Shown: positions 34,938 through 45,523 of the stretch, one piece after another | How positions within the stretch are numbered: position 1 is the stretch's first letter | Layout: every line of letters starts with the position of its first letter | The notes under the pieces: generated by a model | Seen by the model: the letters and a program-made list of their open reading frames with translations, nothing else | Database searches by the model: none | What the model was told of the DNA's origin: nothing | Translations under genes and position numbers: made by a program | Origin: an uncultured Bacteroidota bacterium | GTDB lineage: Bacteria > Bacteroidota > Bacteroidia > Bacteroidales > P3 | Direction: 5' to 3' | Assembly (NCBI GenBank): GCA_902800395.1 | Contig: CADCEC010000012.1 | Coordinates: forward strand, 1-64,000 | Length of the DNA stretch: 64,000 nt

Positions 34938-36090
34938 AGGTGTCCACCTCCTCGCGTGTGTTATAGACAGCAAAGGAGGCGCGGACAGTGCCGGGAATAC
35001 CATAGCGGTCCATGATGGGCTGTGTGCAATGGTGTCCGGTGCGGACGGCGATGCCGAGCTGGTCGAGCAGCGTTCCCACATCATACGGATGGGCGTCACC
35101 GACGAGGAATGAAAGCACGGAAGTCTTGTGAGGCGCCGTGCCGAAGAGTCGGGTTCCCGGGATGCGAGAGAGTCCGGCGGTGGCATAGCGCAGCAGGTCG
35201 TCTTCCTGAGCGGAGATGGTGTCGATGCCCACCTCCTGCATGAAGCTGATGGCCTCGCCGAGGGCTATGACGTCACCCACGGAGGGGGTGCCGGCCTCGA
35301 ACTTGAAAGGCAGTTGGTTATAGGTGGTACGTTCGAAAGTAACGTTCTCAATCATCTCTCCCCCACCCTGATAGGGAGGCAGTTCGTTCAGCATCTCCTC
35401 GCGGCCATACATGACACCGACACCCATGGGACCATACATCTTATGGCCCGAGAAGCAATAGAAATCGCATCCGAGGGCCTGCACGTCGACCTTCAGGTGC
35501 GAGATGGCCTGAGCACCGTCGATGAGCACGGGAACACCGTGACTATGGGCGATACGGATGATGTCGGCGACAGGGTTGACAGTGCCAAGGGTATTGGAGA
35601 CATGGTTGACAGCCACGATGCAGGTCTTCGGGGAGAAGAGGCGTTCGTAGGCCTCAAGGTCAAGAACTCCTTCGTCGCTAAATGGAATGGGACGAAGGGT
35701 GGCACCGGCAAGTTGCCAAGGGACGATATCGGAGTGGTGTTCCATGCCGGAAACGATAACCTCGTCGTCACCCGTGAAGAAACGTTTGGAGAAAGAAGAG
35801 GCTACGAGGTTGATACTCTCGGTGGTGCCGCGGGTGAAGACAATCTCGTGACTGTGGCGGGCGTTGATGAAGGACTGCACCTGACGGCGCACGGTCTCAT
35901 AGCGCTCTGTAGCGGCAGCGGCGAGGTGGTGGGCACCGCGGTGGATATTACTGTTGAGGGTTCGGTAGTAGCCGTCGAGAGCCTCGATGACCCGTAACGG
36001 CTTCTGTGTGGTAGCCGCATTGTCGAAATAGATAAGCGGATGCCCGTGAACCTGAGTATCGAGGATAGGAAACTGGGAACGGAGGTTCAT
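34897..36090 (-). CDS. sufS: Cysteine desulfurase SufS-type
   Basis: A 397-residue PLP enzyme that takes sulfur from cysteine for Fe-S cluster assembly. Motifs are YFDNAATTQKP, HRGAHHLA, FTRGTTESINLV, the PLP-binding lysine in FSGHKMYGPMGVGV and the active-site cysteine in RTGHHCTQP, characteristic of group II (SufS/CsdA) enzymes. The other suf genes are not adjacent. Its ATG overlaps the dedA stop as ATGA, and its 3' end overlaps aroK on the other strand. Confidence 0.95.
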   Translation of the reverse strand: MNLRSQFPILDTQVHGHPLIYFDNAATTQKPLRVIEALDGYYRTLNSNIHRGAHHLAAAATERYETVRRQVQSFINARHSHEIVFTRGTTESINLVASSFSKRFFTGDDEVIVSGMEHHSDIVPWQLAGATLRPIPFSDEGVLDLEAYERLFSPKTCIVAVNHVSNTLGTVNPVADIIRIAHSHGVPVLIDGAQAISHLKVDVQALGCDFYCFSGHKMYGPMGVGVMYGREEMLNELPPYQGGGEMIENVTFERTTYNQLPFKFEAGTPSVGDVIALGEAISFMQEVGIDTISAQEDDLLRYATAGLSRIPGTRLFGTAPHKTSVLSFLVGDAHPYDVGTLLDQLGIAVRTGHHCTQPIMDRYGIPGTVRASFAVYNTREEVDTFIESLERIMPMLM

Positions 36091-36845
36091 TGTTTTTGTC
36101 GTTTTTTGATGAAGTAGCGGATGACGAAGAAGAGGATGACGGCAACGAAGAGGCCAATGATGATGTAGCTGAGGCTATTGCTGTAACGCTCGATGACGGT
36201 GGGGTCGGCGGTCTGGTAAGCAAGCCATCCCAGGAGTGCCAGCACACAATTCCACACAAGGGCTCCAAGGGTGGTATAGAGCATGAAGGCCCAGATATTC
36301 ATCTTGCTGAGTCCTGCAGGGATGGAGATGAGCTGACGGACAACGGGAATGAGACGTCCAACGAGGGTGGACACCACGCCATGATCGTTGAAATACTTCT
36401 CTGCACGCTCCATCTTCTCACCCGAGAGGCGAAGCATGTGGCCCCATTTGCTGTCGACGAAGGCATAGATGATGGGGCGTCCAAGCCATCGCGAGAGGAA
36501 GTAGTTGATAAGCGCACCCAAAAGAGCGCCGAGGGTACCGACGAGCACCACCAGCCATATCACCATACCGCTCTTACCCTTAGGATTGGCGGCGACATAT
36601 ACCGCCGGCGGAATGACCACCTCAGAAGGGAATGGGATAAAAGAACTCTCGATAGCCATGAGACCACCGACAGCCCAATAGTTCATGTGGGCATCGTACC
36701 AGTGGAGTGCTTTGGCCACAAAGCCTGTGGAGGCTGTGTCGCCACGCACCGCTTCTGCCACGCCGACAGGCTCCTGCGCCATTGCAGGGCTGACGACAAA
36801 AAGGGTTGCCAAAAGAAGTATAACAAGTGATTTATTTTTTATCAT
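36087..36845 (-). CDS. DedA family membrane protein with N-terminal signal-like segment
   Basis: A 252-residue VTT/DedA protein. It has a signal-peptide-like start (MIKNKSLVILLLATLFVVSPAMAQ), the characteristic ESSFIPFPSEVVIPPAVYVAANP, then GRLIPVVRQLISIPAGLSKMN and several membrane helices up to a basic C-terminus (RYFIKKRQKQ). DedA proteins are linked to polyprenyl-phosphate or phospholipid flipping across the inner membrane. The ATG at 36845 lies 4 bp after the TPR gene stop; a much longer upstream frame is just antisense-like overlap with that gene. The cleavable-looking leader is not typical of the family. Confidence 0.88.
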   Translation of the reverse strand: MIKNKSLVILLLATLFVVSPAMAQEPVGVAEAVRGDTASTGFVAKALHWYDAHMNYWAVGGLMAIESSFIPFPSEVVIPPAVYVAANPKGKSGMVIWLVVLVGTLGALLGALINYFLSRWLGRPIIYAFVDSKWGHMLRLSGEKMERAEKYFNDHGVVSTLVGRLIPVVRQLISIPAGLSKMNIWAFMLYTTLGALVWNCVLALLGWLAYQTADPTVIERYSNSLSYIIIGLFVAVILFFVIRYFIKKRQKQ

Positions 36846-36849
36846 GGGA

Positions 36850-38283
36850 TTAAAGGTTTTTCTCGGAATTATTGTACGGATCTGTGGGAATAAGGGGGCC
36901 GAGGAGTGGGTGACTGATGATTTCGGGACATATCTCGGCAAGCATCGCGGGCGACACATCGGGCAGCATCTTGCGAGCACGGTTGTAGCGGTTGGTATAG
37001 AAGTAGGCCGCCGCCAGGTAGGTGCAATAGAACGGGCTGTGGGGGTAAACCTCGAGCGACTCCTCAGCAAACTGTTCCATCACGTCGTAGACCTTGTGAT
37101 TGAAGAGAAACTGGGTATAGAGTTGGCATTGGGGCTCGGTGTAGTAACCCGTGGTAATCATCTGCTCGAAATATTCGGAAGCCTTCTCGAAGTCGCCTAG
37201 AGCGTCGTACACCATGCCGGCAGAACACAGCACGTCGGGATTGCCGTCGGGGAAGAAGTCGGAAGGGTGCATCTCCATGACATGCAGAGCCTTCTCAACA
37301 TTGGAGATAGCCGTCGTTGCGTCACCGGTCTCGATATAGCATACCGCCATCGAGGCGTAGGCTTCGGCATCGGTGGGATTTTCCTCGATAGCCTTGCGGA
37401 AATAGGCCACAGCGGTATCGAAGTTGGCTTCACGGGCATAGAGTGAGCCGATGGTGCGGTAGACGCGGGAGCGGTCGTCGCTGTAGTCGAGCACCCGCAG
37501 CATGGTGGTCACCGCCTCGCTAGTGTGGCACATGAGGTCCTGCGTCTGCGAGAGGGCAACATAGGCATCGACATAGCTTTTGTCAATAGCGATAGCGAAT
37601 TCGTAGGCGTCGACGGCCTTCTCATAAAGCGTGAGGTCACGATAGGCGCAACCCAGGCAATACCACGCCTCCTTGTTGTAAGGATGCTCGTTCACATATT
37701 TCTTCAGGTAGTCGACGGCCTCCTCGACACGGCCTGTCTCGAAGCAGACATCGTAGTAGTTATAGATGGTGAAGTCGTCGCACGAGTCACTCTCCATAGC
37801 CTTGCGGTAGTATTCCAACGTCGAGTTGTAGTCCTTCAGTTTATAGTATTCCTCGGCCATATTGGCATAGATGCGTCCAAGCATCCAGCCGTCGGTAGCG
37901 GCCTCTTTGAAGTAGGCGATAGCCTTCTTCGACTCGCCCACAGCGCCGTTGGCTACGCCAAGCGAATAAGCCACATCCGTATTGTCAGGCTCCTCCTCGC
38001 GCATCCTGTTGAGCACGGCGAGAGCCTTCCGGTACTGCTCACGGGAAATGAGCAGATGGGCTCTGCGCAACCGCACGGAGGTGCTATGGGGGTACAGCTG
38101 CTCCGCATACTGCACAGCCCGTTCGAGGGGTTTGGTGTCGTTCACCTCGAAATAGTAGTCGATGATAATCTCCAGTTCGTCGACATCGAAGAACTGGCTC
38201 TCGCCCCGGAGAACAGTGTTCTCGAAGTCGAGCACCAGCTCGCGCACCTCATCGTCGAAATTATGGAATCTATCTTTTTTCAT
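36850..38283 (-). CDS. Tetratricopeptide repeat protein
   Basis: A 477-residue protein made of about 9-10 TPR-like helix pairs, for example YRKALAVLNRMREEEPDNTDVAYSLG and YFRKAIEENPTDAEAYASMAVCYI. No signal peptide is present, so it is probably cytoplasmic and acts as a protein-binding scaffold. Its ATG follows the sprA stop with no gap (TAGATG) and it lies 4 bp before dedA, so it is surely in the sprA transcript. Whether it serves type IX secretion is not known. Confidence 0.85.
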   Translation of the reverse strand: MKKDRFHNFDDEVRELVLDFENTVLRGESQFFDVDELEIIIDYYFEVNDTKPLERAVQYAEQLYPHSTSVRLRRAHLLISREQYRKALAVLNRMREEEPDNTDVAYSLGVANGAVGESKKAIAYFKEAATDGWMLGRIYANMAEEYYKLKDYNSTLEYYRKAMESDSCDDFTIYNYYDVCFETGRVEEAVDYLKKYVNEHPYNKEAWYCLGCAYRDLTLYEKAVDAYEFAIAIDKSYVDAYVALSQTQDLMCHTSEAVTTMLRVLDYSDDRSRVYRTIGSLYAREANFDTAVAYFRKAIEENPTDAEAYASMAVCYIETGDATTAISNVEKALHVMEMHPSDFFPDGNPDVLCSAGMVYDALGDFEKASEYFEQMITTGYYTEPQCQLYTQFLFNHKVYDVMEQFAEESLEVYPHSPFYCTYLAAAYFYTNRYNRARKMLPDVSPAMLAEICPEIISHPLLGPLIPTDPYNNSEKNL

Positions 38284-41200
38284 CTAGAACGAGAATCTAA
38301 CAGTCAGACCACCTTTGGTGGTGGAGTTGGGATAAGAATTGGAAATATATGGAGTGTTGATATTAGTTTGGAAGAAAGCCTTCAGCGTAAGGTTCGTCGT
38401 CAGAGCGTATTCGCCACTCAGTTCAACTATCCACACAGAACTTCCCGACGAAATCTGGCTAATGTTCTGGTTAATCTTCCGGATATTGGTCTTATTGCTG
38501 TTGTAGGTCAGATTGAGCTGTACCACAATGTCGCTCTTCAGCTTGTGTACCTTGTCGGCAAAGCGCACGTTGAAGGCGACATCCTTGAAACGGTAGCCTG
38601 TGCCGATGGTGAAGCCGTCGCGCGTGGTCTCCGTCAGCTGGTTGTTCGAGAACGAGAGCGTCAAGGTGCGGTTCTTCTGGATTGAGAAATTGAACTGGAA
38701 GCTATTGACCATGTTGACAGAGACACGTATCAGGGGGTTGAATTGCTCAGTAATCTGCACACCCTCCATGCTCACCGGCGGCACATAGTCGCCCATGCTG
38801 TTGAGCTGTGTCTCAGAGCCGTAGTCGTAGTTCTCCAGTCCCGAGATGGCGGCATCGGTATAGTAATTGCCGATGCTGTAGGTGGAGGAATATCGATGGG
38901 AGAGTGTGATGTTAGTGAACCATTTCTTGAGGAACTGAATCTTGTTCAATCCGTTGTAGTTGATATTCCAATTCGGCAACGGGAACTTCATGAAGGGGGA
39001 GAAGGACTGCTTGGCAGGATCGTTGCCCAGGTAGGTGGCCAGGAAAGAGGCCAGCAGCACCGTCTGCGAGTTGGCACTGTAGCCCGCCGGATAGTATTGC
39101 CCGTTCATGGTGTCGAGTACCATCTGGTCACTATAGGGGTCGGGATTGGCATCTGCAAGTCGCTGGGCAATGACGGAACGATTCTCCAGGAACTGAGCGA
39201 AAAGCTCGTCGGGGTCGGTGAATGCCGTGGAGAAACTCCATATCGTCGTAGTAAAGCTACCCATCAAACGACTCGACAAGGGACCGTCGATATAGCCCCG
39301 GTCGGTGAGATACTTGTAGTAGTATTCTTCCCTCGAGGTGTAGTTATTTGTAGCGTTGAGGGCAATCTTAAGGTCACGTATGGGTTCCAGGTTGGCCTGC
39401 ATGGTGAACGACTTGTTAGAAGTCATCTCATGTGGTTGGTTGAACAGAGAGTCTTTCGAGAGCAAGTCGAGCCGCAACAGGTCTTCTGCTACATCATAGT
39501 CGTAGCCTAGTATATAGCCAACGCCGGGAGTCCATGAGTGGTTCGGGTCGAGACCGAACAGGCGAGGCTCGCCCATATAGCCCGGCAGACGGGAACCGTT
39601 GGTGACAGTGTACTGCAGGCTGAAGTCCTTCACACATGTCACCAGCCGCAGACCGAAATAGCCAATCTGCTTCAGGGTCTCCCTCAGCTCTGCTTTACTT
39701 AGACTGTCGGCCAGCGCCAGGGAGTCCTGCGGCGACAGTTTCGGTTGGTTTCTCTTGATTTTTGGCTGGCTCTTCTTGGCATTCGACTGCGCGTTGGCAT
39801 CCTTCAGCAAAGGAATCTTGTTATATAAGGTCTGTAGGTTAGCCGTAGTGGAGAACTGGAAAGTCGACGACCCCTGCAACACGGAGCCCAATGACTGCAG
39901 GGCCTGAGTGGCACCCTGATAGTTGTAGTTCGTGCGGTAGCTCAGCGGCATCTTAATAAAGTCGAGATAGGGCAACTTGCCAATAGGCGCGTCGTAGTTG
40001 ACAGTAATCTGCTGCTGGAAATTCTGAATGGTACCTCCTCGCGCAATCGAGCGCCAGATGGAGTCGACGGCCGACGAGGTCTCAATGCGGCCTATCGGCT
40101 CATCGATGCGAGAATTGGCATTGGCAGAATACTGGATGCGCAGCGACCGCATCAGGTCGTACTGCAAGCCGTAATTTCGCTGCCAGGTGAACTGCTTGAA
40201 ATAGGTAGGCTTGATGATGATTTGCGCAGCACTCTTGTTCCTGAGCATGGTCTCTTCGAAATCCCGATAAATCTCAGTCGAGAAACTCAAGCTCTTGGGC
40301 AGGTAGTAGAAATTGAACTCCTTGATAATCTTCCATCCTTTCGCCTTGAAGAGCTTCACCTTGTCGAAAGGCTTCACCGGCTGAGGCTGCAGGCTGTAGT
40401 TGTATGTGAATCCACCTCGGTGTTGGTCCTTGTTGTAGTACTCTATCTCTTCAGAGCTCGACCGCTCCCCACTGTAGGCATACGAAAACGAGAAATTCTC
40501 AATGTCGTAGATATGAGGTTTTGCAGCATCCTTCCCCACCCTATCCTTACGCACGTTGGCCAACGTGATGTTGGTCGTCGATTTGCGGCGCTGCGTTATC
40601 TGTCGCACACTGTCGCGTTCGGCGGCGGTGGTGAAGGTGGAAAGGTCCTCACTCAACAGTACATCGGGATTGTAGGGGTTATATTCCGGGCTGCCGATTT
40701 CTCGGTTATAGTCGAGATAGAACGGGATATGGAGTCCCCACTCCTCGGGGAGGAACTTGGCCAACTCTATGTCAAAGGTAGTCTGGAAGGTAAAGGTATT
40801 CATCAATTCCTCCTTCACGAGAGGGTCCTCCAAGTTTCCGAAGTTGGCCGTGGTATAGCTGCCATATAGCGAGAGGTTACCCACGTCGGCCAGGTTCGTC
40901 CTCGCCAATGCCATCGCAGACCATCCTCCCTTGTTGGTATAGTCGCTTAACCGCAACTCGTTAATCCACACTATCGCCGACTTCGGCAACATGTTATTGC
41001 CATCGGTCAACGTCTCTTTCTTCGGGTTGCGCACACCCACCATGATGACTTTCACCTTGCCTATGTTCGGCGTACCCAGCACACTATATTTCTTGCCGTC
41101 GACCATCTCGCTGTAGAGCAGCGTGGGAGAATATTCATTCTCGCCCTGACGTATCCTGCGGTTGCGGTTGGTCTTGATGTCAACCATACGCTGCAGGTCG

Positions 41201-44200
41201 ATATCGACAAGGTTCTCTGACGGCCAGATGGCATAGGCGTCGTCGCTTGGCGTGTGCCACGGTGTCAGCTTCAGCGGCAATTCATACTCGTAATAGTTGC
41301 TCGTGTAGTCCGTACCCAGTCGCACGAAAAGCACCAGGTCGTCGTCTTCCATCATGTCGGTGGCATACTTCTTCTCGGCATGCACGAACATCTTCATGTG
41401 GCCGTACTGACGCAGGTCGTAGCTCGTAGAGCGGTAGATAGCTCTGGCATCGCCACTCGCCAGCCGGTCCACATCCAACGACAGCGACTGCTCGTTAAGC
41501 TGCGTGTAGCTGTTGCCACTGGTGTACCACTCCTCGCGCTCGATTCCCGGAGGCAGCACATAAGGCACCGGCTGACGGCTGCCATTCTCTTCGATGTTCA
41601 CGGTCGAAATGTTGAAGCTCGTCTCTTCGGTAGTACCCGTCACATAGTCGCCCGGCTGCAGCAATTCTTCGGCATATTTCCTCCAGGTGGAGTATTTCAA
41701 GTCTAGCGTGGCGAAACGCAGTATCACCGGCTCCTCGAAGTCGTTGAGGAACATCCTCATGAAGCGGATGGACTGGAATCCGTTGATATTTCCCACCTTT
41801 TGGCTCGGTTCACGCACAGGAATGCGGAAAAGATACCAGCGGCAGTTGGTCGTCTCACCGTTGGCCAGTTGGATGTTACGGGCATCTTGAATGTCGACAA
41901 TATGGTTTTCTCCAATCACCATCCGGTCGGGCCGCAGGTCTATCTCATACTGGTAATAGTTCTCCGACTCACTCAGCGTGTTGTCCCTGTTGATATCCTC
42001 CACATTCGGATAGGCGCTGGCACTCGTCATATACTCCTCGTCTGTGTCCTCATCCACTGGCGAGTTGCCCTCAGCGTTGTTGTATTTCTTATAGCGGTCG
42101 TTGATCTTCACGTTATTGGCATCGTAGTACGAACTGCGGAAATAACGGAAATCGTCGTTCGACGGGTCCTCGGAAGCCTGCTGATAGGCCCTCGACGTCG
42201 TCCCGTACCGCTGTGCGATAGCCTCCAGATAATCTGCGAAGAACGATTGCTCGTCGTTCATACCGTGGGTACTGCTCAGACCGTCATAACCAATGTCCTG
42301 GTACATCCTCGACTGTGCATCGTTGTCGAAAGCATTGACGATGGGCTGGGTGGTGGGCACACGACCCCAGATGGTGGTATCTACATTGACCACCACAGCA
42401 CTTGTCGGCAGCCCGTTCTCGAAAGCCTTCCGGCCGTCGCGCAGAATGTCCTCGCTGATGTCGCCCAAATTGATATACAGCTTACCACCCGTATGGTTAG
42501 AATTCTCGATGAAGGGGTCCATCAGCCAGAACTCTATCGTCTCGATGTTCTGTGTCTCGAAGTCGGTATAGTCCATCTTCCTCATGATACCGCCCCAACG
42601 GCTTTTCGGATTCACCAGTGTGCCGCTGTCGGTGATACCCGCGCTGAAGGCCGTGGGTGCCACGTCATAGTTGTAGGGGCCCTTCTCTTCGGGATAATAG
42701 GCCAGGTTCAATTCATAAACATAGGTCGGCTGTCCCGCCACACGGTCTTTGTTCGGGAACACCTCCTGTTCGTAGATTCTTCTTGCATAGGGCTTCGAGA
42801 GGTCGTCTGCATTGATGTTCGACGGACGTGTGCTGCTGTTGTAGAAATCGTTACTGATACGGTACCACGCCAGTTTGGCTCTATTGAATCCGTAGGCCAG
42901 CCCACTGCCGGGAGCCGTTTCGGGGAACATCGCCGAGGGGCGCTGCCAGTCCTGTGGGGTACTGGCCAGGAACCATGAGTTCACTGTCGTCAGGTTGATA
43001 TTGCTTTCTGCACCCTCGAAGTCGTCAATATAACTCACGCTACCCTCCGACATGCCCGTCTGCGACATCCCAGGAATGAAATGGGCGAACTCCGCCGTCA
43101 GACTCAGGTTGCTCGGTGCCTTAGTGTCGATGCCCGGCAGCATGTCCATCAGTTTCGTTATCACCGGCACCTCTCCTCTCCAGTTCAGGTCCACACCCCA
43201 GATGGTGTTGCTCGTCGGCTCGTCGCCGAAATTGTTCTTCTGTGTCAGCGGCTTCTCGTGCAGGTTCATCACCGTGGCGCCCAGATTAAAATCAGGCTCA
43301 AATTCATAGTTCAGGTGTAATCCCAGCATTCGCTTCGTCGTCATGCTGAACGAGTTATTCTCCGAACTCACGCTGATAGGCGTGCCGGAACTCAAAATAC
43401 TCTCGTTGATGATACGCACCGTTCCCATGGTGTAGTCCACCGTATAGTCCACATTCTCTATCAGTGGCATGCCGCCGGCCGTCACCGTCACACTTCCCTG
43501 CGTCACACTATATCCCAAGCTAATTTCGCCACTCACCGTGCTCGTATAGTATCCCTCAAGATAGAAGCGGTTCCTGTCGGCATACTGCTGTGCCAAAGCC
43601 TGCGTCATCGTGTAGAGCGAATCGAAGCAATAGCGGTTCGCCATCTCCTCGTCATCCAGTATCGTCCTCAAGTCTTTGCCGAAGGGTTCCACATAGGGGA
43701 AAAAGATTCGTCCCGTCGAGGCTTGGATGAGGCCACCTTTGTAGGCCGCCGAGTCGAACCAGTCGAACACTCCGTCGGCATAGAAGTAGCTCTGACTCGC
43801 ATCCATACGGTCCATACCGAAGAGTTCTATCAGCGGCACGCCCTGTTTCGCTCCTTCGGTGAAATAGCCCACACCCACGCCGCCTTGGGCACTTTCATAC
43901 AGTACGTTCAGACGGAACCCATCGCGGCTCAGCTGACTGCTCTTCAGGAAGTAGACATTCTTCATCATCAGTTTCCACAACGGATGATGTGTATCCACGC
44001 TGGTACTCTTCAATAGCTTCACGATGAGGGTGTTCGGGTCGTTCACACCGTCGGTCGTCAATTCACCCACCTGATATACCGTCGTATCACCCACCACTTG
44101 GTACTGGAAAGCCACTGCCAGCACCTGGTCGTTGGCCAGCGGCTGACTCAGCGTGATAAATCCCAGTTCACGGTTGAAAGTATACTCGTTGCTGTTCAGC

Positions 44201-45399
44201 AGACGCGCACTCTCCACCTTCTCATAGTCCGTGCCGGAAACAAATCCTACCCCCTGCATGTAACTCGTCACCGAGTTGATGCTGCGGATACTCGACGGGT
44301 TCACCAAATCCAGCAGGTCGTTGGCACTGTTGCGAGGCAACTGAGGGCCGCTGCCGTGTACACGATAGTTCGACGGCACACCCTCGCCCAAATCAGTCAA
44401 TGCCACAATATTGCGGTTCTGCGTCACCGCAGCACCCACATTCGTACGCCACACCTCGATTCTCAAAATCTTCACATTCGAGTTCACCACCGGCAACGTA
44501 CTCATGGCGCGGTTGTAGTTCTCGTAGAAATACTGCGCGATGAAGAAGTGGCGGTTGTCTTCGTATTCGTCGGCTCTAATCTCGAACTCATGACTACTCG
44601 CACCGCCTTTCACCTGCATATTCTCCGTGCTCGTCTCCTTCTCGCTCAATACAGCGTCGATGGTCAACCTGCCAAACTTCAACTTCGTGTGGAAACCGAA
44701 CAGCTGCTGGCTACCTTTTATGAGCGTGGTGTTCAACGGGAACGAGATGTCCGCCGCCTCGAAAAGTTGCAAGATATCGTCTTCCTTGCCTTCATATTTC
44801 AGTTTCAGCTGATTCTCGAAATCGAAGGTAGCATGTGTGTTCTGGTTGATGTCGAAACTGATGAGGTCGCCAATCTTGGCATTCAAGTTGATCTGCAGGT
44901 TCTCGTCGAAGTCGAAGGTCGTCACACTGCGCTCCGAAGCGTCGCGCTGCGGGTCGTTGCGGTAGTTGTTCACTATCTGGAACGTCAGTTCCGCGCTACC
45001 GCTGGGCGTGATTTCAATCAGCGGCTTGCCGTTCAAAAGGTTTAATTTCTCGCTAATCTGATTGAATCCCGGAATCTTGCTCAGCAGGCCACCCTCCGAA
45101 TTGTCCAGCACCGTACCCTCTTTTTTCTCATCCCAGTACTGCTGCATCAGTTCGTCCATCTTCCAGTCCTGGTACTCATCAAAAGTCATATACTCCTTTC
45201 CCAGCACCATTTCGCCCAACCTCGTCACCTTCACGTATGTGCCGCTCTCTGCGTCATACTCCACCGTCGTCGTAATCGACGACGGCGTGTAGCCGCTGCC
45301 CATCGGGGTATACCCCGACGAATCCGTCTGTCCCCATGCCGGGGCCGACAGACAGACCATCGTCAGAAGCAAGAGTATATATTGAGTTGCCTTCTTCAA
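38284..45399 (-). CDS. sprA: SprA, outer-membrane translocon of the type IX secretion system
   Basis: A protein of about 2371 residues, normal for SprA (Sov), the giant 36-strand barrel through which T9SS cargo crosses the outer membrane. It has a clear signal peptide (KKATQYILLLLTMVCLSAPAWG), family sequences such as LIEITPSGSAELTFQIVNNYRNDPQ and FDFDENLQINLNAKIGDLISFDI, and ends in a strand ending GGLTVRFSF. No ATG is suitably placed. TTG at 45399 gives the cleanest signal peptide and was chosen; TTG at 45435 would add 12 residues. It lies downstream of ruvA, the common order in Bacteroidota, and is co-transcribed with TPR, dedA and sufS. Four cargo genes are in this window. Confidence 0.96.
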   Translation of the reverse strand: MKKATQYILLLLTMVCLSAPAWGQTDSSGYTPMGSGYTPSSITTTVEYDAESGTYVKVTRLGEMVLGKEYMTFDEYQDWKMDELMQQYWDEKKEGTVLDNSEGGLLSKIPGFNQISEKLNLLNGKPLIEITPSGSAELTFQIVNNYRNDPQRDASERSVTTFDFDENLQINLNAKIGDLISFDINQNTHATFDFENQLKLKYEGKEDDILQLFEAADISFPLNTTLIKGSQQLFGFHTKLKFGRLTIDAVLSEKETSTENMQVKGGASSHEFEIRADEYEDNRHFFIAQYFYENYNRAMSTLPVVNSNVKILRIEVWRTNVGAAVTQNRNIVALTDLGEGVPSNYRVHGSGPQLPRNSANDLLDLVNPSSIRSINSVTSYMQGVGFVSGTDYEKVESARLLNSNEYTFNRELGFITLSQPLANDQVLAVAFQYQVVGDTTVYQVGELTTDGVNDPNTLIVKLLKSTSVDTHHPLWKLMMKNVYFLKSSQLSRDGFRLNVLYESAQGGVGVGYFTEGAKQGVPLIELFGMDRMDASQSYFYADGVFDWFDSAAYKGGLIQASTGRIFFPYVEPFGKDLRTILDDEEMANRYCFDSLYTMTQALAQQYADRNRFYLEGYYTSTVSGEISLGYSVTQGSVTVTAGGMPLIENVDYTVDYTMGTVRIINESILSSGTPISVSSENNSFSMTTKRMLGLHLNYEFEPDFNLGATVMNLHEKPLTQKNNFGDEPTSNTIWGVDLNWRGEVPVITKLMDMLPGIDTKAPSNLSLTAEFAHFIPGMSQTGMSEGSVSYIDDFEGAESNINLTTVNSWFLASTPQDWQRPSAMFPETAPGSGLAYGFNRAKLAWYRISNDFYNSSTRPSNINADDLSKPYARRIYEQEVFPNKDRVAGQPTYVYELNLAYYPEEKGPYNYDVAPTAFSAGITDSGTLVNPKSRWGGIMRKMDYTDFETQNIETIEFWLMDPFIENSNHTGGKLYINLGDISEDILRDGRKAFENGLPTSAVVVNVDTTIWGRVPTTQPIVNAFDNDAQSRMYQDIGYDGLSSTHGMNDEQSFFADYLEAIAQRYGTTSRAYQQASEDPSNDDFRYFRSSYYDANNVKINDRYKKYNNAEGNSPVDEDTDEEYMTSASAYPNVEDINRDNTLSESENYYQYEIDLRPDRMVIGENHIVDIQDARNIQLANGETTNCRWYLFRIPVREPSQKVGNINGFQSIRFMRMFLNDFEEPVILRFATLDLKYSTWRKYAEELLQPGDYVTGTTEETSFNISTVNIEENGSRQPVPYVLPPGIEREEWYTSGNSYTQLNEQSLSLDVDRLASGDARAIYRSTSYDLRQYGHMKMFVHAEKKYATDMMEDDDLVLFVRLGTDYTSNYYEYELPLKLTPWHTPSDDAYAIWPSENLVDIDLQRMVDIKTNRNRRIRQGENEYSPTLLYSEMVDGKKYSVLGTPNIGKVKVIMVGVRNPKKETLTDGNNMLPKSAIVWINELRLSDYTNKGGWSAMALARTNLADVGNLSLYGSYTTANFGNLEDPLVKEELMNTFTFQTTFDIELAKFLPEEWGLHIPFYLDYNREIGSPEYNPYNPDVLLSEDLSTFTTAAERDSVRQITQRRKSTTNITLANVRKDRVGKDAAKPHIYDIENFSFSYAYSGERSSSEEIEYYNKDQHRGGFTYNYSLQPQPVKPFDKVKLFKAKGWKIIKEFNFYYLPKSLSFSTEIYRDFEETMLRNKSAAQIIIKPTYFKQFTWQRNYGLQYDLMRSLRIQYSANANSRIDEPIGRIETSSAVDSIWRSIARGGTIQNFQQQITVNYDAPIGKLPYLDFIKMPLSYRTNYNYQGATQALQSLGSVLQGSSTFQFSTTANLQTLYNKIPLLKDANAQSNAKKSQPKIKRNQPKLSPQDSLALADSLSKAELRETLKQIGYFGLRLVTCVKDFSLQYTVTNGSRLPGYMGEPRLFGLDPNHSWTPGVGYILGYDYDVAEDLLRLDLLSKDSLFNQPHEMTSNKSFTMQANLEPIRDLKIALNATNNYTSREEYYYKYLTDRGYIDGPLSSRLMGSFTTTIWSFSTAFTDPDELFAQFLENRSVIAQRLADANPDPYSDQMVLDTMNGQYYPAGYSANSQTVLLASFLATYLGNDPAKQSFSPFMKFPLPNWNINYNGLNKIQFLKKWFTNITLSHRYSSTYSIGNYYTDAAISGLENYDYGSETQLNSMGDYVPPVSMEGVQITEQFNPLIRVSVNMVNSFQFNFSIQKNRTLTLSFSNNQLTETTRDGFTIGTGYRFKDVAFNVRFADKVHKLKSDIVVQLNLTYNSNKTNIRKINQNISQISSGSSVWIVELSGEYALTTNLTLKAFFQTNINTPYISNSYPNSTTKGGLTVRFSF

Positions 45400-45523
45400 A
45401 CCTTCTTTTCCAATTTCAATCTTACATAAACGCAACTCGGCGACAAATATTATGCCTTATAGAAAATAATTATATTTAGTCTTCCCATTCCATTATGCCG
45501 GCTGGAAACCTGCGCTCCACAAC

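Noticed and set aside
36846..37070. 75-residue N-terminal extension of the DedA protein
   Set aside because: It is Arg/Pro/Ser rich and overlaps the TPR gene; the signal-like MIKNKSLVILLL start 4 bp after the TPR stop is far better.
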